DNA of 64,000 bases. Source: Nitzschia sp. DOCU1 (Eukaryota > Bacillariophyta > Bacillariophyceae > Bacillariales > Bacillariaceae). Under the pieces are notes generated by a model. That model was not told where the DNA came from and ran no database searches. It worked only from the letters and a program-made list of their open reading frames with translations. Shown piece by piece: positions 1-8,875 of the stretch (position 1 is its first letter; every line of letters starts with the position of its first letter). The stretch covers positions 496,001 to 560,000 of the forward strand of contig OX595990.1 of NCBI GenBank assembly GCA_951394045.1. Reading direction: 5' to 3'. A program made the position numbers and the translations under genes.

Positions 1-48
1 NNNNNNNNNNNNNNNNNNNNNNNNNNNNNNNNNNNNNNNNNNNNNNNN
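1..48. other. Assembly gap
   Basis: Run of 48 N. The first gene's 3' flank begins right after it, so nothing can be said about what lies to the left. Confidence 0.99.
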
Positions 49-86
49 TTTCGTTTTGAGAACACCAAGGCATCATCGCTCGGTTC

Positions 87-848
87 TCAGATCGAAACCA
101 AGAAGGATACAAGGGCTCCCCCGAAGAGGTGGAAAACGCTGTCAATGGAAAAGGCCACTGAGGCTAGCCCTACTTCCTCACTACAATCGGTGATGGTGCA
201 GTTTTCTTCGCGAGTCTTGTCCATCTCGCAGCTGCCCCAAGCCGCGGCTTCAAAGTAGCAGCCGCGACAGTCGCAGTCTACAAATCCTTGACACGCACGT
301 TCAGGGTACTCTAAGCACCCACTTCCCAGAAACACCGTATTGCCAGCAACCGAAGACGTAATGCAAGCCTCACATGCCACAATGGCACCTACACGTGCAC
401 CGGCTTCTTCCATGCATTCTTCGAGCGCATCACTTCGATCCTTACAGTCGGTGGGTCGATCCTCTGTAGAAGGATTGACGGAAAAGATGACAGTGTCATT
501 GACAAAGCAGTCGTTTTGAAGAGTTCTCGAAAAAACAATTTCCGTGTACATATCTTCGTCGGTAAATGTGTAGGTAGCTGGGGGCGACGAAGAGTCGCTA
601 ACGAGTTCAATGGCTCGCGAAGCGTTGCATCCATCGTCAGTGGTCTGGATATAAATGGTTTGTGTACCATTCCAAAAGAATTCGACCGTGTCTCCGACAG
701 CCGCTGATCGGTAATCATAATCTTCGACCAAGTCCCAATTCACCTCCAACGAGGAGGCATTCACCGCCTCGTCCGCGGTCGCAGCGGGCAGGAGAGACGA
801 TGCCAGAGACACCAGTAGAATCACCCAGAATTTCCAGTTTTGGTTCAT
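87..848 (-). CDS. Secreted chimera: degenerate phytocyanin domain plus Cys-rich domain
   Basis: Start taken at the ATG at 848 because it opens directly with a signal peptide (MNQNWKFWVILLVSLASSLL); an upstream ATG-less extension only adds basic residues. After cleavage comes a cupredoxin-like domain of about 100 residues that aligns with the two phytocyanins at 2717-4684. It has lost the copper site: the HNV histidine is Thr, the ligand Cys is Ser, and the Gly-His position is Asp, while the two disulfide cysteines remain. A Cys-rich domain follows (SDALEECMEEAG, CEACITSS, FVDCDCRGCYFEAAAWGSC), shared with the next gene. The protein ends in a short hydrophobic tail without a basic anchor, as in GPI-anchored proteins. 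Several N-glycosylation sequons are present. It is probably an extracellular surface protein of unknown role. The cupredoxin assignment is inference from the neighbours; the domain sharing is seen directly. Confidence 0.8.
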   Translation of the reverse strand: MNQNWKFWVILLVSLASSLLPAATADEAVNASSLEVNWDLVEDYDYRSAAVGDTVEFFWNGTQTIYIQTTDDGCNASRAIELVSDSSSPPATYTFTDEDMYTEIVFSRTLQNDCFVNDTVIFSVNPSTEDRPTDCKDRSDALEECMEEAGARVGAIVACEACITSSVAGNTVFLGSGCLEYPERACQGFVDCDCRGCYFEAAAWGSCEMDKTREENCTITDCSEEVGLASVAFSIDSVFHLFGGALVSFLVSI

Positions 849-1386
849 GGTGAAGACAAGACTTTTTCGATGCGGTTGCTGTGGTTTGATTCTTTTTGTG
901 AGTGGAGCAGATAAATAGGGTGCCAAAGAACATCAAAGCCGAAATTGGAAGGATGCGATTTTATGAAAAGCGATGAGAGTTCGGAACGTCGCCCTCTTTT
1001 GGAGAAAATATATGCCCGCTGGGTCGTGTCGGCATCAAAAGAAGGGAGGGCATGATTACGGAGTACGCAGCTACGATAGGATCGAAGTTATGATAGCAAT
1101 GTGGGCGACAAGGTCGACTTGACTTAGTTTCAATAGTACGAATAGTGAGAACTTAACAAAAATCTTTCTTTGTTTCTTTAGTGCCGACCGGTAGTCTCTT
1201 GGTATTTGCTGGTAGTGTGTAGGACTACAGTGCACGAAGAGGACGATGGAATTGTGTTTAGCGTTTGCAAGAAACAGAGATACTTCGTCGGAACATATGG
1301 AGGTCTAAGCGATTTACTATTCACTTTATTCTGGTCTTGTTTTGAAAACGTCAGATAGACGTTGATTTTCATTTGTAGTAGTACTT
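849..1386. promoter_or_regulatory. Intergenic region with promoter of the 87-848 gene
   Basis: No gene is seen. Positions 900-1043 match the region upstream of the next gene (1940-2090). The best block, 1006-1039, contains ATATATGCCCGCTG followed by GTCGTGTCGGCATCAAA and differs by one base from 2055-2088. It lies about 160 bp upstream of the ATG, so it is a candidate shared promoter. Confidence 0.5.
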
Positions 1387-1866
1387 CTAGTTCTTCCAAG
1401 CCAAGGAGGATGATACAAGAAGGGCTCCGCCGAAAAGGTAGAAAACGCTGCCGATAGAAAAGGCCGCGGAAGAATCAGCTTGCGCAACTTGCTCACTGCA
1501 ATCAGTAGTGGGGCAGTCTTCTTCTCCGCGATTCTTGTCAATTGCGCAGCTGCCCCAAGCCGCCGCTTCAAAGTGGCAACCCCCACAATCACAATTAACA
1601 AATTTTTCACAAGCTTTTGCAGGGTCATCTGAGCACCCCGTTGTTCCTGAGCTCAACGTATCGCCAGTAATCGAACTCGAAATGCAAGTCTCGCATGCCG
1701 TATTGGCGGCCCAACTTTTTCCAGCCTCTTCCATGCATGCTTCTAGCGCATCACTTTGGTCAGAACAGGTCGCATCCGTAATCTGCGCCGCAGCAGGGGG
1801 CAGGACGTGGAGGGACGATGCCAGAAAAGTCAGAGCCACCCATACGAATTTCGAATACTGGTTCAT
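1387..1866 (-). CDS. Secreted Cys-rich protein, paralogue of the 87-848 gene
   Basis: The ATG at 1866 starts a signal peptide (MNQYSKFVWVALTFLASSL); the reading frame runs further upstream through a GAT microsatellite that is probably untranslated. The mature protein is about 135 residues and consists almost wholly of the Cys-rich domain seen in the neighbour: SDALEACMEEAGKSW, ACETCISSS, KFVNCDCGGCHFEAAAWGSC, CPTTDCSEQ. It ends in a hydrophobic tail (VFYLFGGALLVSSSLAW) suggesting a GPI anchor or membrane anchor. It lacks the phytocyanin-like domain of the neighbour. Role unknown; likely an extracellular disulfide-bonded surface protein. Confidence 0.8.
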   Translation of the reverse strand: MNQYSKFVWVALTFLASSLHVLPPAAAQITDATCSDQSDALEACMEEAGKSWAANTACETCISSSITGDTLSSGTTGCSDDPAKACEKFVNCDCGGCHFEAAAWGSCAIDKNRGEEDCPTTDCSEQVAQADSSAAFSIGSVFYLFGGALLVSSSLAWKN

Positions 1867-2716
1867 GTTGAATCCAAGACTTTCTTCTTCTTCTTTGATG
1901 ATGATGATGATGATGATCAAATGGTTGTTGTAATTTGTTTTTGTGAGTAAGACAGGGAGGGTTGCCGGAGAAAATTAAAGCAGAAAAGGGAAGGACGCGA
2001 CGATTTTGTGAAACAGGAGTTGATTATCGGAACCGTCGCCCCTCTTGCATTGAAAAATATATGCCCGCTGTGTCGTGTCGGCATCAAAGAACGGAAAGAA
2101 GTGGTTCCGGCGCCGATTTGGGTGCCGACGAAGTTTTGATACCGATACCGACCAAAGTGACGATGGGATGACGGACATGGACTTGGCCCTTGCAGTAAAA
2201 AGAATCGACGTGCTGGTTTCCGATTTTGTTCTTGTTAGTTCATGGTGGGAAGGGTCAAACTTAGGTAGGATCAATTTGAAGCAGCTGCCTGCTGGCCTCG
2301 TTGCTGGTATCAGTTGCGGAACGAATGCTCAACGTTTTGGTACGGAAAAAGAAGGCGGCGACCGTGATCAAGCACAGCCACAGAGAAACACCCGAAACGT
2401 AAACAATGGTTATTAAATGGTGGGCGTGTACGAAACCATGAAGTTGTCTGGAAAACCGACTCTTTCTTCCATGTTATGGGGCTTGGTGGTTTTCGGAGGA
2501 AATCCTCGTGATAGTATCCAGATTAGAGGACGTGGAGAATTGGAAACTCGTGGTGGCCTAGCTATTACATTCAGCCTTTGGAAAGCCATCAAAAGAGCAA
2601 AGAATGGCTCAGGTAATGATTTCCAAATGCTGGCTTAACTTACCTACATGATTGAACAAACAACTCAATGACAGCTATAACACGATCACTCAGACTAGAC
2701 CATTTTACTCGTAGAG
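1867..2716. promoter_or_regulatory. Upstream region of the 1387-1866 gene; 3' flank of the phytocyanin gene
   Basis: No gene is supported. 1940-2090 is the duplicate of the promoter block at 900-1043. 2619-2716 matches 3757-3900, the 3' flank of the second phytocyanin gene, and so marks the edge of that tandem duplication. Confidence 0.5.
1883..1918. repeat. TTC and GAT microsatellite
   Basis: TTC/TTCT repeats followed by seven GAT units, immediately upstream of the 1866 start codon on the minus strand, in the presumed 5' UTR. Confidence 0.85.
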
Positions 2717-3418
2717 TTAGTTGACAACCGCCAACATGGCAGTAGCTGCCAACAACAAGGACGCAACCATCGACGCCGCGCTAGCTCCCGAGCCAGGCAT
2801 TTGGGTCGCCATTCGTGTGGGCATCATTGTCAGTGTCTCTCCCGGAACGGCAGTATTGGCAGTGTCTGCCGTAGTATCCGGTGTAGTATCAGCTCCCGTA
2901 GCTGTATCCGTAGTACCCGCAGTGTCAGCTGGAGTGTCAGCTGCCGTGGCAGCATCCGTAGTGTTCATGGTGGCGGCAGCCGTTGGCATCATGGTCTCGC
3001 CGGGTATACCCACCATGCCAGTAGGAGCTTCGGTGGTCTCACCCGGCATTCCCACCATGCTAGTAGGAGCTTCGGTGGTCTCTCCAGCACCTTCCACAAC
3101 GACGGTAATGTGTTGGCCGGCGTCACAGTGACCAGAGAATTCACACACAAAAAACAAGGATTGCCCGGCATCGGCATCCGTAAAAGTATACGAGACAGGA
3201 GGATCGACTCCTACTTCAATGGCACCGGCGTTATCGCAGGTTCCAGTCGGATGAAGGTAAACATTGTGTTGTCCTGCCGCAAAACTGAAAGTAATGGTAT
3301 CCCCAACTTGAGCCGTAGCATCGTCATAAGGTTGAATGGACCATGCAATATCAATGTTGGCAGCATCCACATTGTTTGCGATGAGGAAAGCCAGGGCGAT
3401 AGCAGCAAACGACTTCAT
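2717..3418 (-). CDS. Phytocyanin-like secreted copper protein with mucin-like stalk
   Basis: The ATG at 3418 opens a signal peptide (MKSFAAIALAFLIANNVDA); another ATG lies six codons upstream. A plastocyanin-like domain of about 95 residues follows. It carries a complete type-1 copper site of the phytocyanin class: His in GQHNVYLH, then Cys and His in CEFSGHC, and a Gln four residues later (stellacyanin-like axial ligand). The second Cys of CEFSGHC and the Cys of PTGTC would form the usual disulfide. The rest is a Thr/Ala/Pro-rich stalk with TTEAPTGMVG-type repeats, then a C-terminal hydrophobic tail consistent with a GPI anchor. Such proteins are small cell-surface electron carriers; the partner here is unknown. 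It is the only copy in this cluster with all copper ligands. Confidence 0.88.
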   Translation of the reverse strand: MKSFAAIALAFLIANNVDAANIDIAWSIQPYDDATAQVGDTITFSFAAGQHNVYLHPTGTCDNAGAIEVGVDPPVSYTFTDADAGQSLFFVCEFSGHCDAGQHITVVVEGAGETTEAPTSMVGMPGETTEAPTGMVGIPGETMMPTAAATMNTTDAATAADTPADTAGTTDTATGADTTPDTTADTANTAVPGETLTMMPTRMATQMPGSGASAASMVASLLLAATAMLAVVN

Positions 3419-3898
3419 GGTGATTGTAAACAGCAAATGATGCTAATGGTGATAATGCCAACGAAACAGAATCGGAAGCAAAAGATGTATAAGGTTGGAG
3501 GGACGGGAACACATGTGGCATGAGAAGCGATACGACATCACCAATGCTGCGATCTCGAGAAAGGATTTGGAGCGCGCCCCGTCGCTTTTTTGGGACAACT
3601 CCCACCAATGACGTGGCGAACGCGCGCGCAAATGGGATCTTTGACACCTTTGACTCACTCCACACCCTCTGTGGCAAAAGCCACCAACGGAGTGCGAAGA
3701 ATTTCTCTGTGGGTGAAAACGATATACTCTATGTAAAGGAACTAGAGAGAAGAAAGTGGTTTCCAAATGCTTGCTTAAACGTTGACATGATTGAACAAAC
3801 CGCTCAAGTGACAGCTTAATCAAGCACTTGACGCAATGGATAGTTTTTTAATAAATAACAACACAAATCCATCGCAAAACCTATAACAGTTTACTCGC
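3419..3898. promoter_or_regulatory. Spacer between the two phytocyanin genes; duplicated promoter
   Basis: No gene. 3605-3623 reads CCAATGACGTGGCGAACGC and recurs at 4856-4874 with one change, at a similar distance upstream of the other phytocyanin ATG. TGACGT is the core of the CO2/cAMP-responsive elements known from diatoms. Use here is inferred. Confidence 0.45.
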
Positions 3899-4684
3899 TT
3901 AGTTGACAACCAACATGGCAGCAGCAGCCGCCAAGGAAGCAACCACCGAGATGGCACTAGCTCCCGAGCCAGGCATTTGGGTGCTCAATCGTGTCGGCAT
4001 CATGGTGAGTTGTTCTCCTGGAGCAGTGGTATCGGCGGTATCTTCCGGAGTATCAGCTCCCGAAGCCGTATCCGTAGTACCCGCAGAGTCAGCAGGAGTA
4101 TCCGCTTCCGTAGCAGCATCCGTAGCGTTGGTGGTGGCAGCTGGCGTTGGCATCTGGGTCTCGCCTGGCATACCCACCATGCCAGTAGGAGCGTCGGTAG
4201 TTTCCCCATCTACGCCACCCACGGGCGCAGCACTGGGAGTGACCGACGAATCGGTAGCTCCCACTAGAGGAGGGGCCGTATCCCCATCAGCTAGAGGAGG
4301 GGCCGTATCCCCGGCCCCTGGCTGGAGCTCTCTGGCCTCGACAGCGGCGGCGTCTTCTTGCACAAAGACAGTAATGTGTTGATTCTGTTCACAATGATCG
4401 TCTACTTGCGAGGCGAAAAACAAGGATCGCCCAGCATCGGCATCCCCAAGCGTATAAGTGACAGGCGAAGACTCGCCGACTTGAACGGCACCGGCCATGT
4501 CACAGGTTCCAGTTGGATGGAGGTACACATTGTGTTGTCCTTCAAAGCTAAAGGTAATGGTATCTCCGACTTGAGCCGTAGTATCGGCATAGGCCATGAC
4601 ATCCCATGGAATGTCAATGTTGACAGCATTACTGCTGCTGGCGATGAGGAAAGCCAAGGCGATGGAAGTAGCAAACGAGTTCAT
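3899..4684 (-). CDS. Phytocyanin-like secreted protein lacking the copper Cys
   Basis: Start at 4684 (MNSFATSIALAFLIASSSNA signal peptide). Tandem paralogue of the 2717-3418 gene with the same plan: phytocyanin-like domain, Thr/Pro/Ala-rich stalk with GDTAPPL and GETTDAPTGMVG motifs, and hydrophobic tail. The copper site is altered. GQHNVYLH is kept, but the segment matching CEFSGHC reads SQVDDHC, so the ligand Cys is Ser; the His, the disulfide Cys and the Gln remain. It should therefore not form a normal blue-copper centre, much as in early-nodulin-like plant phytocyanins. An acidic linker (VQEDAAAVEARELQ) is unique to this copy. Probably a structural or glycan-bearing surface protein. Confidence 0.85.
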   Translation of the reverse strand: MNSFATSIALAFLIASSSNAVNIDIPWDVMAYADTTAQVGDTITFSFEGQHNVYLHPTGTCDMAGAVQVGESSPVTYTLGDADAGRSLFFASQVDDHCEQNQHITVFVQEDAAAVEARELQPGAGDTAPPLADGDTAPPLVGATDSSVTPSAAPVGGVDGETTDAPTGMVGMPGETQMPTPAATTNATDAATEADTPADSAGTTDTASGADTPEDTADTTAPGEQLTMMPTRLSTQMPGSGASAISVVASLAAAAAMLVVN

Positions 4685-5282
4685 GGTGATACTAGTATCG
4701 TAGTAACAGCAAGGATGAATGATGCCAACCCAACAAAATGTGAGGTTGGAGAGCGAAGCGGAACACACATCTGACATTATGTCGTGACGAAAAAGAGATC
4801 GTCCAATGCTTTTTGAAAAGATTCGCTAGGCTGGCGCCCGCCTTTGGAACGACTCCCAATGACGTCGCGAACGCTGATTGGCTGTTGGACACCTTCGACT
4901 CCCTATGGAGTAGACGGAGTAGCTCCGCCTGTCAACACACATGATGCGAACCGCATTGTTTGTGTGTGTGTGGCGGGAAAGATCTTTGGGTGGGTGGAGG
5001 GTTCTATCGACAAAATATGCCACAACCAGCCACGCGGCAAAAGGATGAGACCATAGATACACAGCAACAACAAAAGGCTTCCCTATCTTTTCGCAATATA
5101 TCAGACTCTGTCGAAACGACCAAGAGCTAAAGTGCATCCTTGGAACGCACGCTTTAATTCGTTGTATTGGTGGATTCTCGTTCGTCAGCACTTTAAGCAA
5201 AGTGACGTTGCTGCTCGCTCGGTCTCCCTTCCAGTAAATCAAGTCACTTCTTTTCCTTTGTCACTACTACTCGTATTTGACC
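4685..5282. promoter_or_regulatory. Divergent promoter region
   Basis: Lies between the minus-strand phytocyanin gene and the plus-strand coiled-coil gene. It holds the TGACGT block at 4856-4874 and a CTCCCTATGGAGTAG-type inverted stretch near 4900. No gene seen. Confidence 0.4.
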
Positions 5283-6593
5283 ATGGCAGCGTTACATCGA
5301 CGACGCGGTTTGAGCAGTGGCTCGCACCCTTCTGCTGGTAGTACGAGCAGAGGCCGCTCTGTTCTGTTTGCGCTGTCCGTCTCGTTCTTGCTTCTTGGCT
5401 TGCCCCCTACTAGCAGTGCGACAAGCCCCACATTGAATCTTAGTGTTCCTGAAGCTGTCACCATTCCTCGAGGAGGTTCCACCAAGACTACTACTAGTTC
5501 TCAGCAACAACAACAGCAACGGCATCAATCCTTGTGGTGGCAGTCTCTCTTTCAACGCCCCAAGCAATACCGCCAAGCCTTGGAAGAACAAATTGTGTGG
5601 CTCGAACAACAAATGCGTCAAGTCTTGGAGGAAAAGTCTCGCATTGAAAAACTGTTGGAGAAAACTGCGAACGGCGACAACTCTCAATTTTTGGCAAGTT
5701 TGCGTCGTTCCGCAGCCACTTTGAAACTCCAAGAACAAACACGTCAACTCGAACAACAAGTGGCCTTGCTCGAAGAACAATTGACGGATCTACTACAAGG
5801 CAAATTAGCTTTGCAAGAATTGTTGGGAGAACAACAACGTCACATTGATTTTTTGGTGCAACAATGTGAACAAGCCCACCTAAATCGTCAAGAATTACAA
5901 GCGCGTTATCAAGCTCAAATTGACGAGTTGACGCAGCAAATGCATCAACAAACCCAAGATCAACTGGCGGCTTTGGATCAACAACTCCAAGAACGCATGG
6001 CTCTAGCGCAACACCAAGCTCGGACGGAAGTATGGAAACAAGGACATGAACGCTTGGTGCAAATATCGGCGGAATTAGAACACCGCTATCAACAAGAATT
6101 AGAGGCGGAACGTTTGGCAACAAACCGTGCCCTGGAGAGACAACAACAAAAAATGAGATCCTTGGCCAAGGCCATGGCGGTACGCGAAAAAGCCTTGTAT
6201 CAACAACAACAAGACGAATTAGCAGCCGATCAGGAACGTCAACGTTTAGTGGAAGAAAAGCTTCAAGAACAAAAGATTGTCGATGAACAAAGACTGGAAC
6301 AAGAACGTTTAGCAGCGCTGGAACAAGAACAAGAACGATTGGCAGCGGAAGAAGCTCAGCGTTTGGAACGATTGCAACAAGCACAACAACAACAACGACA
6401 AAAGAAGCCAGAGGTGAAACAGCAAGGCCCCATGCCATTGCAAAAAGTTCTTGGTTCGTTTCGCAAAGCGTCTACCAAGAAAACAAACGCCCCTACGATT
6501 GCAAGTCCCCTGTCCACAAGTGCCAAGGCGGCCGTGTGGCAACGACGGGTTCCGTGGCAACCGGGATTGCCACCGACCGATCTACTACGATAA
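5283..6593 (+). CDS. Gln/Glu-rich coiled-coil protein with signal sequence
   Basis: Start at the ATG at 5283; the frame opens two codons earlier only at a TTG. The 436-residue product has a basic, Ser-rich N terminus, a hydrophobic segment at about residues 26-46 (SVLFALSVSFLLLGLPPTSSA) and then an IPRGG motif of the kind often found just after signal peptides in diatom proteins. From about residue 80 to 390 it is one long coiled coil dominated by Gln, Glu, Leu and Arg, written largely with CAA codons. The C-terminal 50 residues are Lys/Ser/Ala-rich and basic. It is probably an endomembrane or secreted structural protein. No enzyme motif is visible and the family is not recognised. Confidence 0.8.
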   Translation: MAALHRRRGLSSGSHPSAGSTSRGRSVLFALSVSFLLLGLPPTSSATSPTLNLSVPEAVTIPRGGSTKTTTSSQQQQQQRHQSLWWQSLFQRPKQYRQALEEQIVWLEQQMRQVLEEKSRIEKLLEKTANGDNSQFLASLRRSAATLKLQEQTRQLEQQVALLEEQLTDLLQGKLALQELLGEQQRHIDFLVQQCEQAHLNRQELQARYQAQIDELTQQMHQQTQDQLAALDQQLQERMALAQHQARTEVWKQGHERLVQISAELEHRYQQELEAERLATNRALERQQQKMRSLAKAMAVREKALYQQQQDELAADQERQRLVEEKLQEQKIVDEQRLEQERLAALEQEQERLAAEEAQRLERLQQAQQQQRQKKPEVKQQGPMPLQKVLGSFRKASTKKTNAPTIASPLSTSAKAAVWQRRVPWQPGLPPTDLLR

Positions 6594-7231
6594 TAACTGG
6601 GTAAGTCTTTGACAGTTGATATTGCTATATGAGGGAAAGGACGATACAACGCCAAAAAAGCATAGTTCATCTGAAGTCCAAAGTTATCCTTTGCTTGAAG
6701 ATGCTATATATTCCATCAGAATCGCTACTCGGATCCCTGATTGTGCTGTCAGATGACTCTCTTTGAAAACGTTGTCAACGGCCTTCTCACGGTTACTTTT
6801 ACGTCGTTGTATCGACTCTATTTGCAGATGGATAACACGCCACAATTTTGTTGACAGTTTTGTGTTCCATTGTATAAAAGAGGTGAGTGGTTTGTGTGGG
6901 TGAAAACATTTGGGGGTTGCATCAAGGTCCTTCCATGGAAAGGGCCGTCGATGCTGGGAGGAGTGAAGGAATGTTTCAAAAAAGTCGGTCAGGGTTCGCG
7001 GCCGGCGGCCTCATTGGTGCGGCAGTCTCGGATTTTCAAGTGAACCCCGTTCCTATCGTACTAGATTCTACTCACATACTAGATACGGGTTCATAAATAC
7101 TACTCTAGAGGTATCGTACGATACAAATTCAAACTGTGATGGACTCGTCTCCCTCTTTCATTCACCCCTCGTGAACAGAAGGCATTGCTCATTTCATACA
7201 GTTACTACGACAACGATAGTCCGTACGACAG
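6594..7231. other. Intergenic, no gene seen
   Basis: Only short chance frames. A GTAAGT lies at 6601, just after the stop of the coiled-coil gene, and could be a 3'-UTR splice donor. Presumed promoter of the 7232 gene. Confidence 0.4.
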
Positions 7232-8259
7232 ATGTCCACACAAGAGCGACTTGATCGGAAACGCCAACGTAACAGAGAACAGGAGAAGCGGGTAAAGCAG
7301 CGGGTAGAATCACTTTTTGACACTGCTGCTGGACGCCGTGGTAACGACGACGAAGGAATATCCGATTCGGTTTTGGTAAGATAGCCCGTCATGCAGAATT
7401 GTGGTTCTTGATATTTGTTCCTCACGGCAGCCTATCTCGAACTCAATTTGCGATTGCAGAATAGTGGCGAAGAAGAGAGCGACAACATGTCTCGACGAAA
7501 CAACAGCGCAAGAAGCCTCGTCGTGCACCTCGCTGATCAACACGAAAGAACTCGGAATGAGCTTCTAACAGCGCGGGAAGAAATCGGAGGCTTGAAGGCC
7601 ACGGTGAAGAGCAAGGATGCCGCCCTTGAGAGCAAGGACGCAAAAATAAAAGAACTCGAACAAAAGTCCAAGGATATCGAGCAGAAACTCCAGGATGCGC
7701 GGGAAAAGATTGCTCGGCAAGATGACCAACTTGTTCGGAAAGATACCGAACTTGCTATACTGCGACGACAAGTGAAAAAGTGAAGTGGCGATGACACTAC
7801 TGAGCATCAACGCAGTAACAAACGTGTCAAGAAAGAAGTGGTCAAGAAAGAAGTGGAGCCGAAAAAGACAAAAGGTAAGCAAGATGAGAGGAATCCCACT
7901 AATGAACGCTTGGCTATTGTATCTTACCATCATGATTCCAAGATGTAAAAGTAGAACGTTTCGAGCGCATCTGGCAGGAATTGTCCAAAGAAGGATGGAA
8001 AAAGTACAGGGCGAAGGATACCGGGCACTATATATTTGCGGCCTGGGAAAATCCTTCCGGATTCTGGCTATTCGACACCGGAGAGTCGTTACTCGTATGC
8101 TCCATGATACTCCGGCATTCGTGTACTTCGTTGATTGCTGCTTTGCAGAAGTGGTCATGCAGTCAATTCCAACAATCGATCACACGCTATCCCCATTGTA
8201 TTCGATTTCATGCCTTAAAATCAGAACACTCTATGATCTTGCCAGTTTCTTCTTATTAG
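7232..8259 (+). CDS. Coiled-coil protein gene, spliced, with an in-frame TGA
   Basis: Exon 1 (7232-7375) encodes a basic, helical N terminus starting MSTQERLDRKRQRNREQEKR. An 84-nt intron (GTAAGA at 7376, TTGCAG ending at 7459) joins it in phase to exon 2, which encodes a heptad-rich coiled coil (ESKDAKIKELEQKSKDIEQK). The frame meets TGA at 7781-7783 but continues coding-like beyond it: KRVKKEVVKKEVEPKKTK, a 68-nt intron (GTAAGC at 7875 to AG at 7942), then VERFERIWQELSKEGWKKYR and a Trp-rich segment to a stop at 8259. A 60-nt in-frame intron (7772-7831, GTGAAA...CAAG) would remove the TGA; otherwise the protein ends at 7783. A further optional 54-nt intron (GTATGC...TTTGCAG) may sit after GFWLFDTGESLL. 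Function unknown; the last segment may be a small DNA- or protein-binding domain. Confidence 0.5.
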
Positions 8260-8875
8260 CATCAGTTGACCGACCACTGCTTCATGGAACGACAAATATC
8301 CTCTGAAACAAAGTCCAAGTAATTCAGAGTTCTGTAAAAGCTGCCTTGCCAGATCAACAGCACGGTCGTCATGCATTCCGCTTCTAGCATGCTGATGCGA
8401 TTCCCCAGTAGCCACAGCGGCCGACATGTGGCAAGATTTTGTTGGAGAGAAGGGACGATCTGTGGTGATCCCATCGTGGACGGAGCACGGATAGCAAAAG
8501 GAGGAGGAGTCGATGGATTCAATGAAAAAGCGGTCGATGGATGATTCGAAGAAATTGACCCAGTCCCGCAACAATTCGAAACGTGTGCGGGTAGGAGAAG
8601 TTCTGAGACCTAAACTTCCAGTTTCGCCATCGGCACTTTGTCTGCCGGCGGCCGCAATAAAAGCGCGTCATCCTATCGCTTTTTATCGCCATCACCCTCT
8701 TCGACCTTGGGCAAAAAGAATTCTTGGCCCGATGAGACCGCACGCAAGATTCACATCAGGCCCTACCTGGTATGCATGATACGCACTGAATCAACCGAAG
8801 AGCCCTCGCCCTTCAAACTCCAATTATTCTCATTCAAATTTGAATAGAGTCTTCTACAATATTAACCTTACAACC
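8260..8875. other. Unresolved interval, possible exon fragments
   Basis: Short charged frames occur on the plus strand (8500-8587, MDSMKKRSMDDSKKLTQSR; 8610-8770, RNKSASSYRFLSPSPSSTLG) and could be further exons of the upstream gene. I could not join them in phase. Overlapping minus-strand frames look no better. Confidence 0.25.

Noticed and set aside
2075..2638. Plus-strand frames of 73-113 codons upstream of the Cys-rich gene
   Set aside because: They run across the duplicated promoter block and have no features.
2721..4382. Long Val/Ser/Ala-rich plus-strand frames opposite both phytocyanin genes
   Set aside because: Antisense shadows of Thr/Ala-rich repeats; no signal peptide or domain.
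5494..6438. 314-codon minus-strand frame inside the coiled-coil gene
   Set aside because: It is the antisense of CAA/GAA-rich codons, which cannot make stops in that frame; the plus-strand protein has a normal start, signal and coiled coil.
7781..7783. TGA as a selenocysteine codon
   Set aside because: The context is a Lys-rich coiled coil with no redox fold, and a small intron or a true stop explains it better.
8221..8574. Minus-strand frames between the coiled-coil gene and the YqgF-like gene
   Set aside because: Three overlapping frames compete and none continues into an exon or family; left as unresolved.
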